The notes under the pieces: generated by a model
Databases searched by the model: none
Seen by the model: the letters and a program-made list of their open reading frames with translations, nothing else
What the model was told of the DNA's origin: nothing
Position numbers and translations under genes: made by a program
In this document: in pieces, positions 1-10,756 of the stretch
How the letters are laid out: each line of letters starts with the position of its first letter
Numbering within the stretch: the first letter of the stretch is position 1
Source: Chimonanthus salicifolius
Taxonomy: Eukaryota > Streptophyta > Magnoliopsida > Laurales > Calycanthaceae
Assembly: GCA_013350335.1 (NCBI GenBank)
Contig: CM023534.1
Location: forward strand, 23,641,302-23,705,301
DNA length: 64,000 nt
Direction: 5' to 3'

Positions 1-265
1 GCGTTCTTCTCAACAAATAAAAGGATGATTGTGGATCTCTAATTATGATAAAATCGATATAAATTCATTCCAATTAATTTAAAATTTTGATCAAGTGACA
101 AAAAATCCTAGTTTTTTAATTTAAAATCCAACAGAACCTGAACTACTTATACAAAATCAAAGAAAAAACACTTGGTATCGAAAACACACCAGTTTTCTCA
201 TTTCTCTGCAACCATCTCAACCCATCTGCCGGATTGCTTCAATTGTGGTCTGGGACTGATCGATC

Positions 266-565
266 ATGTGTGAAGAAGACGACCCAGATTTCATGTTTCT
301 CGTGCAATTTGTGAGAGCACCGGTCCTCCCCATGGCCCTTAGAGCAGTCATAGAGATGGACATTCTAGAATCTAGACATCATAGCGAAAGCTGGCCCAGA
401 GGCCCACCTCTCACTGGCCCAGATTGCCTCCCAACACCCCACGTAGAACCCAAATGCTCCCTGACCATATATTGCGTCTTATGGCCAGTTACTCTCACAG
501 GTCTATTTGATTTCCACTTGGTCGCAACAAGTGGAAGAACGCTTCACACAGGTAAAAGATACTAG
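266..565 (+). pseudogene. O-methyltransferase (COMT-type) exon 1 relic
   Basis: This is a decayed N-terminal fragment of a plant caffeate/flavonoid-type S-adenosylmethionine-dependent O-methyltransferase, an enzyme class of lignin and phenylpropanoid metabolism. From the ATG at 266 the frame reads FMFLVQFVRAPVLPMALRAV and IEMDILE, which fits the dimerisation domain at the start of the family (usual pattern ASVLPMVLKAAIELDLLE). A frameshift after ILES moves the homology to another frame, which reads IIAKAGPEAHLSLAQIASQ, then a stop, then NPNAP. A further shift gives DHILRLMASYS. The homology fades near 560, and no methyltransferase catalytic domain is seen. At least two frameshifts and two stops make it non-functional. 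The family call rests on recognised motifs, not on a database search. The fragment could be a truncated gene copy or one carried by a transposon. Confidence 0.68.
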
Positions 566-646
566 ACCCTTTTCTCTTATGTAGGGACATTGTGCTGCTT
601 TTTCTTGTAAATGAGTTTGGAACGGAAAAAGACCCACTTCAAGTGA

Positions 647-674
<28 letters not shown>
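647..674. repeat. (TC)n microsatellite
   Basis: An uninterrupted run of about 14 TC dinucleotides. It lies about 90 bases beyond the O-methyltransferase relic. Confidence 0.95.
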
Positions 675-677
<3 letters not shown>

Positions 678-1204
678 CCTGAATGCTGTTGTCTTGTTAA
701 CTTCATCTATGATATTTTCAAATGTAATAAGAAGAGACTTTTCCATGCAATGAGTCTCTTTCTCTCTCTTCTCACACTGAATAAAGTGAGTCAGAAAATA
801 ACTATTTCTTGGAGATTACGTGGGAGGCCTTCTTCTGTTTAAGTTTCAGAAATGAAACTGGAACATGGAACTATCTTCGGTGATCCCATTTGCGTTTTTA
901 AGCTTACTGAGTAAAAGAACAGAAGTATCTTTAGATGCCTCTGAATGTTTTACTTTTTTTTGAATCTATTTTAATGAAATTAATCAGAAAATACAATTGT
1001 TTCTTCCTGAAGCAGCGGGCAAGGCTGTTGATCCTATAGACGACCTACAGACGAAGTGAAGTACAATCGCATTCTGGAGATATTTGAGGAGAAGCTTGTG
1101 AAAGAACGCCCCAGTCCATATCTATGACTGCCTCCAATGGTCTCCGCGGCCAGCTGAACCTAATGCCCAAAAACGAAAATGATGAAAAAGAAGAAAACTA
1201 GGCA
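675..1204. other. Unassigned DNA with a short coding-like stretch
   Basis: No recognisable gene. At 1050-1126 on the plus strand one frame reads DEVKYNRILEIFEEKLVKE before a stop. The composition is protein-like (amphipathic, acidic and basic), but I could not place it in a family and no splice context supports an exon. Confidence 0.3.
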
Positions 1205-1284
1205 GAAGGATATAATGGGAATTATAAAATATAAATTTGAAACCCGTGTAGATAAAAAGGAAACACAGGTGTGGATAACATTAC
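1205..1284 (+). repeat. 80-bp dispersed repeat, inverted partner at 10455-10533
   Basis: The sequence around GGAAACACAGGTGTGGATAA matches the reverse complement of 10455-10533 at roughly 90 percent by eye. Both copies lie a few hundred bases before a copy of the large repeat unit (A and B). The family is not recognised; it could be part of a small DNA transposon. Confidence 0.7.
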
Positions 1285-1631
1285 CCGGAATCCAAAGGAA
1301 CTTTATTGCAGATGCTGCTTCAAAGGTGAGCTTGTTAACCCATTCTATTTAGCATGAGATCTGACATTGACCCAATCGCAAGATGTCAATACTTGGTTTT
1401 TGTTGCTTGGTGATGATCGACTTTTTTACCTATCCTCCAATGAATCAACCAACTCGGTTGAGTACCCATGGTTTTTATAAGCTAAAATTCATGCCACTCA
1501 AGAGAAATTGAAGTCAATTTCATAATGGGACTATTGCCGTTGCTGCTGCTTCGGACAGTAGCATTAGATCTATATGACACAAGCAAAGGAGGTTTTGAAA
1601 GCCCGAGTGTAAGTAATAGAGGACCATGTCC

Positions 1632-4600
1632 TGTTTATTAGCATTTCCCAGCAGTTCCAAAATGATCATAATACTAAACATGGAAGATGATTTGCTAGTT
1701 TATATCTGCCTGAGTCTGCAGACATGTTCTTTTTTACTACTGTGAAGATTGCAAGTTGCAGGACTCATAAATGTGCATTCCAGCTTCCAAATTCAGACGG
1801 TGATAGGAGGGTGGTGCACAAGCATACAATAGTCCTAGAATGGTGTAGCAAGGAACTGAGGACTACGACAGTGAAAGAACGAGTATAGCGTCCGCAAGTC
1901 TGTAATGCATGCGTGCAGCCACGTTTCCATTCATCAGGTGGGGCCATGTGAAGTCACTGTGGTGGTTCAGCTCAACCAGTCTGTTATACATTTACATTGT
2001 ATACGGAGAATCTCTCTTGTTATGAAGTGAAAGAGGCATTAACTAAGATGAGTTTCTCTTTCTATGAGAAAGTGCTAAATATACTTGGGAATTTACCCTT
2101 ATTTTTACCTAGTGATGTGGCACCTCCTTTGAATATTGTTTCTAGTTTTCAGAAGATGGATCAATTGAACCTTGCCACTTCAGATATATATATCTTCTAT
2201 GAAACACATGGTAGTTGCCACGATGATGATATGCATCTTATTGTAATTATGATGTCACTGTGTAGTTCACTTATTAATGTAAACAGAGCAAGTTGAGTTG
2301 AGCGATCCTTAGCTCAAAGTCAGCTCGATACTCTTTTTGTTTTTTTTCAAGTTTACTCTTTTTGTTGAGCTCAACTAGAGTTTGTTGGATCAAGCTCCAA
2401 CAGAAATTTTGCTCACTTTGAGCCTAAATGAGTTGGTTTCATGACAATTTAAATTATGAGCCATTTGTGGGGGCAATATCTATAATAAACTGATCATTTG
2501 CACACTAGGGCATGGTATAGTATGCCACACCTCTTTATGGAGCCTACTACCCTGTGATGGGTCCTTGAGAAAGATATTTGCAAGGGGATGAGGTCCACTA
2601 AACATTATTTTAACAAAATCAATTAAATTATGTTTTTACAGATCATAAAATTTTAAAACATAAAGATTATTTGAAGTGATTAAAATTTGAGTAATTTTTT
2701 TTTTTTGAATTTACGCGTGGGAAATTCAGATAAGTGCCCTCACGTAAGGTGCAAGGTGCACTGACCCACACACCCAAGTACACACGGCTATGCCTCCTAA
2801 CGAGAAATGCCTTTGTTTCCTATGCTTAAACTATTATTAAAAATTAATAATTTCTTTGGAAAATCTCTTTTTGATCTCAAGGACAATGAAAGTTGAAAAC
2901 ATGTAAAATTGTGAAGATGTTTGAAGTCTTTTATATCGTCTTGATTTTTATTCTCACTTTACTCCAAAGGATCACTCTTCATTGAGTTATTTGAGGTGTG
3001 TGTAGGAGCTTTACACATGCTTCGAGTATTAATCTGGTGCTCTAAGAAATCTAGACTGTTTTGATCATAAAAAAAAGTCTTGGATGTCACTCAAAACTAG
3101 CACGAAACTATCTTTTATAAAACTTTACTTTCACTAAAAAGATGGCCTTTCACAAAACAGTACAATCTCATTCCTTTAGTTTTTCTCAAAAACTCAAAGC
3201 TATTCCTTCTACTAGGCGTTGTTTGTATAAAAATATAGAGTTTAGTGAGGGTGAAACTAAGCTAGATCACAGAAAGTTGAGATGAAGGTTTCACTTGTGC
3301 CTAGGCATACCTTTGGTTGGATCCCAAAAGTGAAGGGGATCTTTCTATTCCATGAGGGAGAGAAAATGGATCTATTTGTTCCATTATCTTCTTCAATCTT
3401 ATTTAGATTGAGAATGATCGTTCTTCCCTTTCTCTCCTATAGGGTCCACCGACCCTTCACTCCTCTCAACAAAATAAAATTACATGTAACCATAGGAGCT
3501 ACTCTCACAAATACAAATATATTTTCCTAGAGTTACTCAATAGATGGAGATGGCTAGCTCATGGTTTGCAAGTTTGTATGTCTGAGCTAAGGGATAAGCT
3601 TTCTTCTCTAAGGGCGATGGCTCTGAGGGGTGGTGATGATATTCTCTCTCTTGCTCTTCTACTCTCACCTCTGTTCTCCTCATAATGGCAGGTACATATA
3701 TAGATATTTTGAAAGTGTTACCGTTGCCAAGCATTAAATGAAAATATTTTTGTTTTAAAACACATTTAATGCGCCACCCATCCGACCGTTGCCCCAGGCA
3801 GTTGACTATCATGAAGACCTCTTGATGGTCTGTGCCTGATTCAAAAGATACTAAAATTTGCACAGGCAGCAGTCCATTAAGTAAAAATTGATGAATGAAT
3901 AACAGAGACATGCTTTGTTCAGTAAGCACAAGTGCAGTCAATGGTTATAGCCTATTTAGTCATTAGTAGTTTATCAGAGACCAACTTGATTTTACAGTCA
4001 AGTATATAGTCGACAGTCTCCCATACAACAATTGATCGTACATCCTATTTGGGAAGGACTGTAAATGAATTTGAAGCACAACCAACGGTGTTGTTGCTAC
4101 CAGTCGACGGTTTGGCTCCAGATAAACACTACTAACGTATTTGGTCTTTTGTCAGTTAAATGGTCTTACACTCAATTTAATGATATTCAATAGTTTTGAA
4201 CTGAAGCCATCGTTTGGTCTTATACTCGGTCTATGATATGAAATAGTTAGACTAAAGCCAAACAAGTAATATTGGTCTTACGTAGTTTATGATTTTTAAT
4301 GGTTTAGACTACTGCCAAGATTATAGATTCACAACAAATATTGATCTTACACTCAGTCCATAAGATGTTCAATGGTTTGGACCAATGCCAATCATGCTCT
4401 ATGTAGTTACATGATATTAAATGGTTTAGAACTACTACCATGGATTGGGTCTTACACTCAGTTCCACATGATATTAAATGGTTTAGAACTACTACCATGG
4501 ATTGGGTCTTACACTCAGTTCCACATGCTACTATAATGGGTTGGAACTGATGCCCAAATTATGGTCTTACACAACCCTTTAGATATGCAATAGTTACAGT

Positions 4601-4739
4601 TGCAGTCATGGTGATGGTCTTACATAGCTCCATGATATTCAATGGTTTGGAGTGACAATAATCGGGTTGGACTTACACTGTTCCATATGATATGAAAATG
4701 GGTTTGGAATAGATGCCCCATTTCCTAGGATCCAATTAA
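1632..4739. repeat. Large repeat unit, copy A
   Basis: First of three copies of an unclassified repeat of about 3 kb; the others are 10757-17160 (split) and 38815-41600. The copies align along their length, including the stretches beginning CCAGTCTGTTATACATTTAC (1976 in A, 11197 in B, 38815 in C), the CAAGCTCCAACAG block and the final minisatellite. No reverse transcriptase, transposase or gag was found in any frame. The minus strand carries a TATA-like CTATATATGTACC near 3700 followed by a purine-rich leader, so part of it may be an LTR or promoter of a minus-strand element. Copy A lacks about 97 bp found in B (11041-11137). At its right end it is joined to sequence that in B lies about 2.65 kb further on, so A carries a deletion. 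Confidence 0.8.
4135..4730. repeat. Degenerate 60-65 bp minisatellite in unit A
   Basis: About ten imperfect tandem units share the pattern GGTCTTACACTCAGT, then CATGATATTCAATGGTTTGG, then a GATGCCA-like end. Two adjacent units (about 4410-4545) are nearly identical, suggesting recent slippage or unequal exchange. The same array is at 16605-17135 in unit B and 41030-41550 in unit C. Confidence 0.85.
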
Positions 4740-4748
4740 TATGAGCAT

Positions 4749-4897
4749 TATCGGAACTACTCCTTTTTCTAATCCTTGGGTCCGTCCGTGCTTCTGAGAT
4801 CAGATCTTGGCCGTCAAAGCTCTTAGACGACAATAGTTTTCACTTCTTGTTTGCCCAGATTTCGGCCATTCTCATACAACCTTTGGAAGGTAAGTAA
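4749..4897 (+). repeat. Leader-like segment, copy 1 (partner 19822-19966)
   Basis: This segment is nearly identical to 19822-19966. Both begin GAACTACTCCTTTTTCTAAT-like and end in TTTGGAAGGTAAGT, which looks like an exon end with a consensus 5' splice site. No long reading frame is present. It may be an untranslated first exon or an LTR-leader segment. The two copies diverge immediately after the GTAAGT. Confidence 0.6.
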
Positions 4898-5310
4898 CCA
4901 CATCAGATGGAGTAGTAGGAGGTGCAGCGGAGAGATTGACTTGCTTAGGGCGCCCATGTAGCTTGTAGCATGAATTAATGTCATGGTAAGTCATCTTGCA
5001 ATAAGTGCATAATCGAGTTCCCTTCTTCCGTGGACCTTTGGTGTCCCTTCGAGGATCAGACGAGAAATTCTTGCCATGGGAAGCTGGGTGCTCATGAGCC
5101 AGAGAAGGCATAGAGGAATGGGTGGTGACTAGGGCAAATCATTCAGTAGGCAGTGGAGTCATAACAAGACGATGTCAATCATTTCGAACGAAGGCCGAGT
5201 AAACCTCATCTAGAGAGGGGATATGTCGTTGCCCAAGAATCTGGGCCCGAGTTGGCTCAAATTTAGGGTTAAGTCCAGTTAAGAAGGCAAAAATTCGTTG
5301 TTGTTCAACA
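4870..5310 (-). pseudogene. Ty1/copia gag relic
   Basis: A broken copia gag fragment on the minus strand. Reading from high to low coordinates, the first part gives FAFLTGLNPKFEPTRAQIL and then IPSLDEVYSAFVRND, the usual copia gag pattern (FLxGLNxxFExxRxQIL ... LPSLxxAYS). Two in-frame stops follow. The next part, 5111-4872, ends in CTYCKMTYHDINSCYKLHG, a CCHC-like zinc knuckle in which the position before the final Cys is altered. Protease, integrase and RT are absent. The fragment abuts the leader-like segment on one side and the long inverted repeat on the other. Family assignment is by motif. Confidence 0.75.
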
Positions 5311-5314
5311 TACT

Positions 5315-7780
5315 TGTGTAACTTCCAGATCCTTAAAAGTAAGGATGTCGGCTTCTTGGGATGTTTGGCTATGTGTTCTCCTCAAATCATCATGGATTTC
5401 TTTGAATGTTTGGTTGCCAGTTCTCCTTGGATCGATATGGGCTTCTTCCGATGTTTGATTGCCAATTTTCATTGCATTGAATTGGGTTTTTTTGGGATGT
5501 TTTCTTACCAATTCTCACAGGACCGAATTGGGCTTATTTGCACATTCCTTTGGCAATTAACATTTTCTTGAGTTCTTTCTTGAATGTTGCTGCTTGCCTC
5601 TCTCTGTATCCAGTTCTCATTGTTTGTTGCATTCTCTTTGCATCAAGTTGGACTTCTTTGGGTGTTTGTTTTTTGATTCTTAATTACTTGATTTGGGAAT
5701 TTTTGGATGTTTAATTGCCAATTATCTCTTACTTGAGTTCGCACTTGTAAGTGCTTATTACATTCCTCTTGAGTTGGTTTTCTACAACTTTCCTTTCTTT
5801 GCATCGTTCGGTTAGATGTCATCTTCCTCTCAACGGAAGAAATTTTTTTAGATTCAATACAATGAGGCAGCCTTGGGCTGATGAAGATGAAAGAAATAAA
5901 GTTTTGCATGAGAAACATATAAGGGATAGCACAAGAAGCTGTAAGGATAAAAGGACATAAGAAAAAGAAATGAGGAAGATGAATCCCCTTGGTATTGGTG
6001 GCAATGAGGGTGTAATGGGATAGGGGCATCGTGGTATATCTTTATATGGAACACATATATAGCCCCATTCTTTTCTATGGACCAATGGACAAAAGAATAG
6101 GAGAAAGCTGTAGGGACCAAGGCGATTCATCTTTCTCATTACCTATTCTTTAGCCCTTTGGTCCCTACAGCTTCTTGCGATAAATCCCGTTGTGTGCTTC
6201 TCATTCAAAACTCTTTCTTTCATCTTCATCATCTCAAGGTTGCCTCATGTATTGAGTCTATAAAGATTTCTTCCTTTGACGAGGAAGATGACGTCCAACC
6301 GATGCAGAGAAAATAAAGTCGTAGAAAACCTATTCAAGAGGAATGCACTCAACAGCTATAAGTGCCAACTCAAGTAAGAGATAATTGGCAACTGAACATC
6401 CAAAAATTCACAACTCGATGCAAGGAGAGTGCAACAAACAACCAAAGAAATCCAACTCGATGCAAGGAGAGTGCAACAAACAATGAGAATTAGATACAGA
6501 GAAAGGCGAGCAACAACATTCAAGAAAATGTGAATTGCCAAACAAATGTGCAAAGAAGCCTAATTCGGTCTGTGAGAATTGGCAAATAAACATCCAAAGA
6601 ACCTATTTTGATGCAATGAAATTTGGCAATCAAACGTGGAAAGAAGCCCATATCGATCCAAGGAGAACTGACAACCAAATATTCAAAGAAGTCCATGTCT
6701 ATTTGAAGACACACAATTGACGCAGGACAAGACATAGGGTAACCCTAAATGCCTAAGTGCGGTTCTCTAAAGGTTAAAAGAAATGAAAATAATGCACCCT
6801 AAATATAAAATGGGCTGAAATTAATCAATCAATCAATATGGACCAATTAAAGAATATAAATAAACTACAAACAAGCACGGCATTTAATGTAAACAATTAT
6901 GAAACAATCCAACCAAATAACACCTCAAGTTAGGAGTCGTTCAAAAGTATTGCTTATTGGATTCCTGGTTAGCGTAGGCCTTTTACTCAGTATAGGACAT
7001 CGACTTGTGTGGAGGGATGGCTCAAAATAGAAGGTAGGAAGGTGGGACAACAAACAAAGGGATTTAGAACAGAAAAATTAGGCTATGGAAATCTGGGATA
7101 ACAAATAAGGGAAGGGTTAGGAGGATAGAATAGGAGGAAAACAACAAGAAAAGGACTAAGGAGGGTTATTTGCAACAAGTTTGGGGTTGAGGAGGGCTGG
7201 GATTGAGGTTATGGTGCAGATCTGAGAGGGCAGCAACAAATCTGGGTACAAAAGGGGATAAAGGACACGGCAACAGTACAGAAAAGCTTAAGTGTCACGG
7301 CTGTTAAGAGAAAAGAAAAGAGATAGAGAAAGAGAGAATAAAGAGAAGAATACCTGGAGGGGAAGGCTTCTCGCCTAGTTGGATTCCACCAAATTTGGAT
7401 TCTCTCCAAAACACCTTCGCATATGAGAGGATTTTTGAAAACTTGCAAATCTCTATTCTATTCCATCATGTACGCCACAAGGGCTTTATATAGTGTTTAC
7501 GACAAGAAATGCCCAAATTGCCATTACAATAAAATGTTCTCAATTTGCCCTTAAATAAAAAAAAAGACCAGAATACCCTCACATAATAAATTAATCCTCA
7601 AACTAATCTAGAACTAATGACAATAAAAAAATAAAAAAAATACAATCATGACAAATAATAAAAAACCTAATGTTAAATATAGAAACTACCCAAATATAGA
7701 AATCTGCTCCGCATCAACAATCAAACATCTTAAGAAGCCCACATCGAACGTAGGAGAACCGGCAACCAAAATGCTCAAAC
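5315..7780. repeat. Long inverted repeat (foldback), arms about 600 bp
   Basis: The left arm (about 5315-5985) and the right arm (about 6125-6717, resuming at 7722-7780) are reverse complements with scattered mismatches. Matching landmarks include TCCTTGGATCGATATGGGCTTC on the left against GCCCATATCGATCCAAGGAG on the right, and ATCTTCCTCTCAACGGAAGA on the left against a TCGTCAAAGGAAG counterpart on the right. The spacer is about 140 bp. Each arm is itself built from degenerate units around GATGTTTGATTGCCAATTYTC. The right arm is interrupted by a solo LTR. I found no coding sequence. The structure could be a foldback transposon or an inverted duplication. Confidence 0.85.
6718..7716 (-). mobile_element. 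Solo LTR (999 bp) with ACAAT target duplication
   Basis: The ends are TGACGCAGGAC and GCTCCGCATCA, a TG...CA pair with inverted TGAYGC/GCRTCA termini. The flanks are perfect 5-bp duplications, ACAAT at 6713-6717 and 7717-7721. Joining the flanks restores continuity of the surrounding inverted-repeat arm. A TATA box, CACTATATAAAGCCC, is read on the minus strand near 7480-7495, which sets the orientation. No internal region or second LTR remains, so it is best explained as a solo LTR left by recombination. The retrotransposon lineage is unknown. Confidence 0.88.
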
Positions 7781-8099
7781 CTATCATTGAATAGAAGTGT
7801 GTTTTCTGCAAAAAAGGATTCTAGTCCACAGTCCTGTATTGGGTCCTACAACACTCGTTGCCGCTCGAGCATTATACCCGCTTGGGATGACTACCTTCTC
7901 TACTCCTAGGTAACCCACCTTCCTGCTGCCTTACACTCCTTTTCTTTCTACCTTTTCCCTTTTCCCTGCTACTAAAATCTTCACCTGACCCCTCTCTGTT
8001 GTAAAATAGCAAAACCCTACCTACCATTCTCATAACTCAGAAACCATCCAGCCACTACTTCCTTTTCCCCATTCTTTCTTCCCTTCCATCACCTAGCCT
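7781..8099. other. Unassigned C-rich stretch
   Basis: A pyrimidine-rich stretch between the foldback repeat and the LINE relic. I see no frame, motif or repeat partner in it. It may be the 3' untranslated part of the minus-strand LINE. Confidence 0.3.
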
Positions 8100-8845
8100 A
8101 CGCTAACCCAGAACCAGAACTGGACACTACATCAGCCGAGCCCCCTCTGTTTAAATCCCAGCCATCCACAAGTTCACAGAACACTAATATCATCCTACCC
8201 CTATCCATATGGATCACTCCCCCTATCCCTTCCGAATCGGGTTTACCGTTTGCTGCCCCATCCATATTTAATTTGCATGAACCTCGAGCTGCTGCTATCT
8301 ATCGCACCATAGAATCCCCCTCTTGCACCATTCTCATGACAAATAGAAGTCCTCTGGTGATAGAGCAACAAACTCCTTGCAAGTGGATAGCCCTCCTATC
8401 AAATGCCACTTGGCTTTTAAGATTGGTAGAAATTTTCATAGGTCAAACAAAAATACCTTCTCCTATAAGCCCGCCTTTCTTTAAAAAATTCTTTCATTTC
8501 TTTCTTTCCAAACTGCCCAAAGGACAGCCGCTGGAACAAGTCTCCACACCACCTTATGCCTACCTCATAATGGAACACTGGTCCACTTTGACACGACATC
8601 CCCCACACCACTCCTTAGGACTCACGAACCATGAAACAGGTTCAGGAAAAGACGCCGAACGTCCCCTGTGAATCGGCATGTACATAACAAGTGGTTACAG
8701 TCTCATCTTCTTCTCCGCATAGCGGACAATCTTCTGAAACTCCTTAAGGAAAGACACCTCTTCTCTTGAGGTTGTCTCACTGAAATCTTCCCTTTCAAAG
8801 CCGCCCACACAAAGACTTGAATCCTAGGGGGGGATCTTGTTGTTC
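8100..8845 (-). pseudogene. LINE ORF2 relic: zf-RVT and N-half of RNase H
   Basis: Minus-strand remains of a plant L1-type non-LTR retrotransposon. From about 8840 downward one frame reads RIQVFVWAALKGKISV, then a degraded Cys/His region with HLLCTCRFTGDV, then VWRLVPAAVLWAVWKERNER; these are typical of the zf-RVT region after the LINE reverse transcriptase. Further down, about 8275-8130, comes the start of an RNase H fold, KLNMDGAANGKPDSEGIGGV, which carries the first catalytic Asp context (MDGA for the usual TDGA). Multiple stops and frameshifts break it. The other half of the RNase H lies out of order at about 9500-9345, so the element is rearranged. Confidence 0.75.
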
Positions 8846-8894
8846 CATGCAAAATTACATTTATGTTTTGAGGAGGGAGATCATCTTGGGAGTG

Positions 8895-9305
8895 TAGTGG
8901 TCCCTTTGTATTATTTTCGGACTTGGGTGCGTGGTGTTTTATTTATGTTTTGAGGAGATGGAGATGACTCCCTAGCTTGGCCTGCGTGGATTGAGGTCCC
9001 GTTTTTGTTTTGGACTTCTAGGGCACGGGCTACCGTTAAGTCTTAGAGGTTGTCGTCTCCGTCTGCCAAATGGGTGGGAGCCCATGAGGCCGCGTAGGCA
9101 TTGGCTGGGGAGAGAGAGCATTGTGTGCATGCGTTTGGCCTATATGGCTTTGTGCCTTTGGGTGTGTTTGGAGATAGTTGGGAGATCTGGGGTGGTTTGT
9201 GCAGACCTTGTCCCCTTTGAGATGGGTATTGGGTGATCATGCATGTAGACATCTTCATTATCTTGATGCTCATGCATATGTATGTTATGGCGTGTTAAGA
9301 TAGCA
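8895..9305 (+). repeat. Dispersed 0.4-kb repeat, copy 1
   Basis: Matches 21440-21890 in the same orientation. Shared landmarks are GAGGAGATGGAGATG, TGCCAAATGGGTGGGAGCCC, GAGGCCGC and TGATGCTCATGCATATGTAT. It sits between the two displaced LINE halves, so it was inserted there or brought by the rearrangement. The class is unknown; the composition resembles gypsy LTR sequence. Confidence 0.8.
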
Positions 9306-9344
9306 TGTGATAATTGCTTTATACTAACCACATTGATCAGTTTC

Positions 9345-9860
9345 CAAGGCGGACTTCTTTGCCCCTTTACCCACTTAATTTCGTTTGTTGAATCTCCCTC
9401 AATAATGATTTTTCCTTGTCCATGCGTCCTTTTGATGCTCAATGCTCTCTTAATGTTAAGAATTTTTGCCTCATTGAAGTCTCTAGTTCCCACCGACTTG
9501 CTGAAAACAATAGATGTGATTCTCTCATGATTCCTAAGCACCCCACTTATCCCAGCAAGCTCCGGTTTCCCTAAGTTTATCCTAACTCCCGCTACTAACT
9601 CAAAACATTTCAAAACAGCTTTCACCCCAAATAGCTCCTCCCTAGAAGCTCTATAAAAAAGCTGAGTATCATCTGTAAACTAAAGGTGGTTAATTGAAAA
9701 GTTGCTCGGGGAGACTTCAAGGATTTTAATAAATTCTAACTCCTTGGCACTAAACATCAGGCTATTAAGGGCCTCAGCTACTATAGTGAAAATGAATGGT
9801 GATAGTGGATCGCCCTACCTTAAACACCTAGGCATATTTGTTTGTTCTAGAGCTCATTTG
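9345..9860 (-). pseudogene. LINE ORF2 relic: RT palm fused to C-half of RNase H
   Basis: Going down from 9860, the minus strand reads PRCLR, a stop, GDPLSPFIFTIVAEALNSL, then FTDDTQLFYRASREELFG, then LKCFELVAGVRINLGKPEL. These are the RQGDPLSPF, catalytic F/YxDD and SGLxINxxKSE motifs of a plant LINE reverse transcriptase. The Gln of RQGD is replaced by a stop. Without a break the frame then runs into FNEAKILNIKRALSI and GKIIIEGDSTNEIKWV, the second half of a plant RNase H. The intervening zf-RVT and first RNase H half are missing here and found at 8100-8845. The N-terminal endonuclease is absent. Confidence 0.78.
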
Positions 9861-10454
9861 AAGTATAATGTAAAAATTAAATAAAATTTTTAGGTTTCAT
9901 GTTGAAAGAGCTTGAAGAATTTCAAGAATGATATTCAACACTTGATTGAATCACACTAACCTTGTGCCATTTAACCTTTGATCCCTTGAATTGGTAACTA
10001 TCATTGTCCAATAGGCTTGATTTTATGTTTAATATCATCTCTGATGAAAGCTTTCTGGCCCACCCCATTGGCAGTGATCCTAGGTGCGCCTTGTAAAGAG
10101 TATTGAACCTTATTACAAGATGGTCTCTTCATACAACATTTAATTGGATGGTCATAGTTGATAATATGATGATGTAGTTGCAACATGACTTTTGGAGGCT
10201 TGTATTTAACTTGGTGAAGGGCCGTTGCTGTATTTGTGTTCTGGCTGCCTATGATCCATGTAGACTTTTGATGTTATTATTATTATTATTTTCGGAAAAA
10301 ATTCAGGCTTCATTTATGCTGCTTATTGTTTAGTTTGCAGTTTCTGGTGTGAGTAAATATTGTTAGGAATTTATTTTTTTGTTCTTGTCAGGCAATGTCC
10401 ATTTTGCATCTTACTTCTGTAAGAAACATAACTGTAGTGACGAAGAATCCAACA
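9861..10454. other. Unassigned DNA
   Basis: AT-rich sequence with a short ATT repeat at about 10270-10290. I see no gene, LTR end or repeat partner in it. Confidence 0.3.
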
Positions 10455-10533
10455 GTAATGTTATCCACACCTGTGTTTCCTTTTTATCTGCACCGGTTTT
10501 AAATTTATCTTTTATAATTCCTATTATACCCTT
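10455..10533 (-). repeat. 80-bp dispersed repeat, inverted partner of 1205-1284
   Basis: The reverse complement of the element at 1205-1284, including the TTATCCACACCTGTGTTTCC core. It lies about 220 bp before unit B. Confidence 0.7.
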
Positions 10534-10756
10534 CTACTTAGTTTTCTCTTTCCCTCTTCTCGTTTCCCGTGCTTCCTTATCCCGGTTCAGAGCTAAAAAG
10601 CAAAGCCATTTTGGAAATCAAATAACAAACTTCTACATTGTGCAATGGATCAAATTACAAACCTGACATCAAGAAAGGCTCCCTCACTGAGAGGAGCAGC
10701 GCCTTGTTATCCGCCTTGAAACAAAGCACTGCAACAATTGGAAGATGATTTACTAG

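Noticed and set aside
3282..3530. Open frame of about 82 codons recurring in units A and C (3282-3530, 40154-40414), with antisense frames in B and C
   Set aside because: Length and start shift between copies, there is no codon-position pattern of substitutions, and no domain is recognised. It looks like a non-coding part of the repeat unit.
5643..6139. Several overlapping open frames on both strands
   Set aside because: They lie in the arms of the long inverted repeat and reflect its internal repeats; no domain in any frame.
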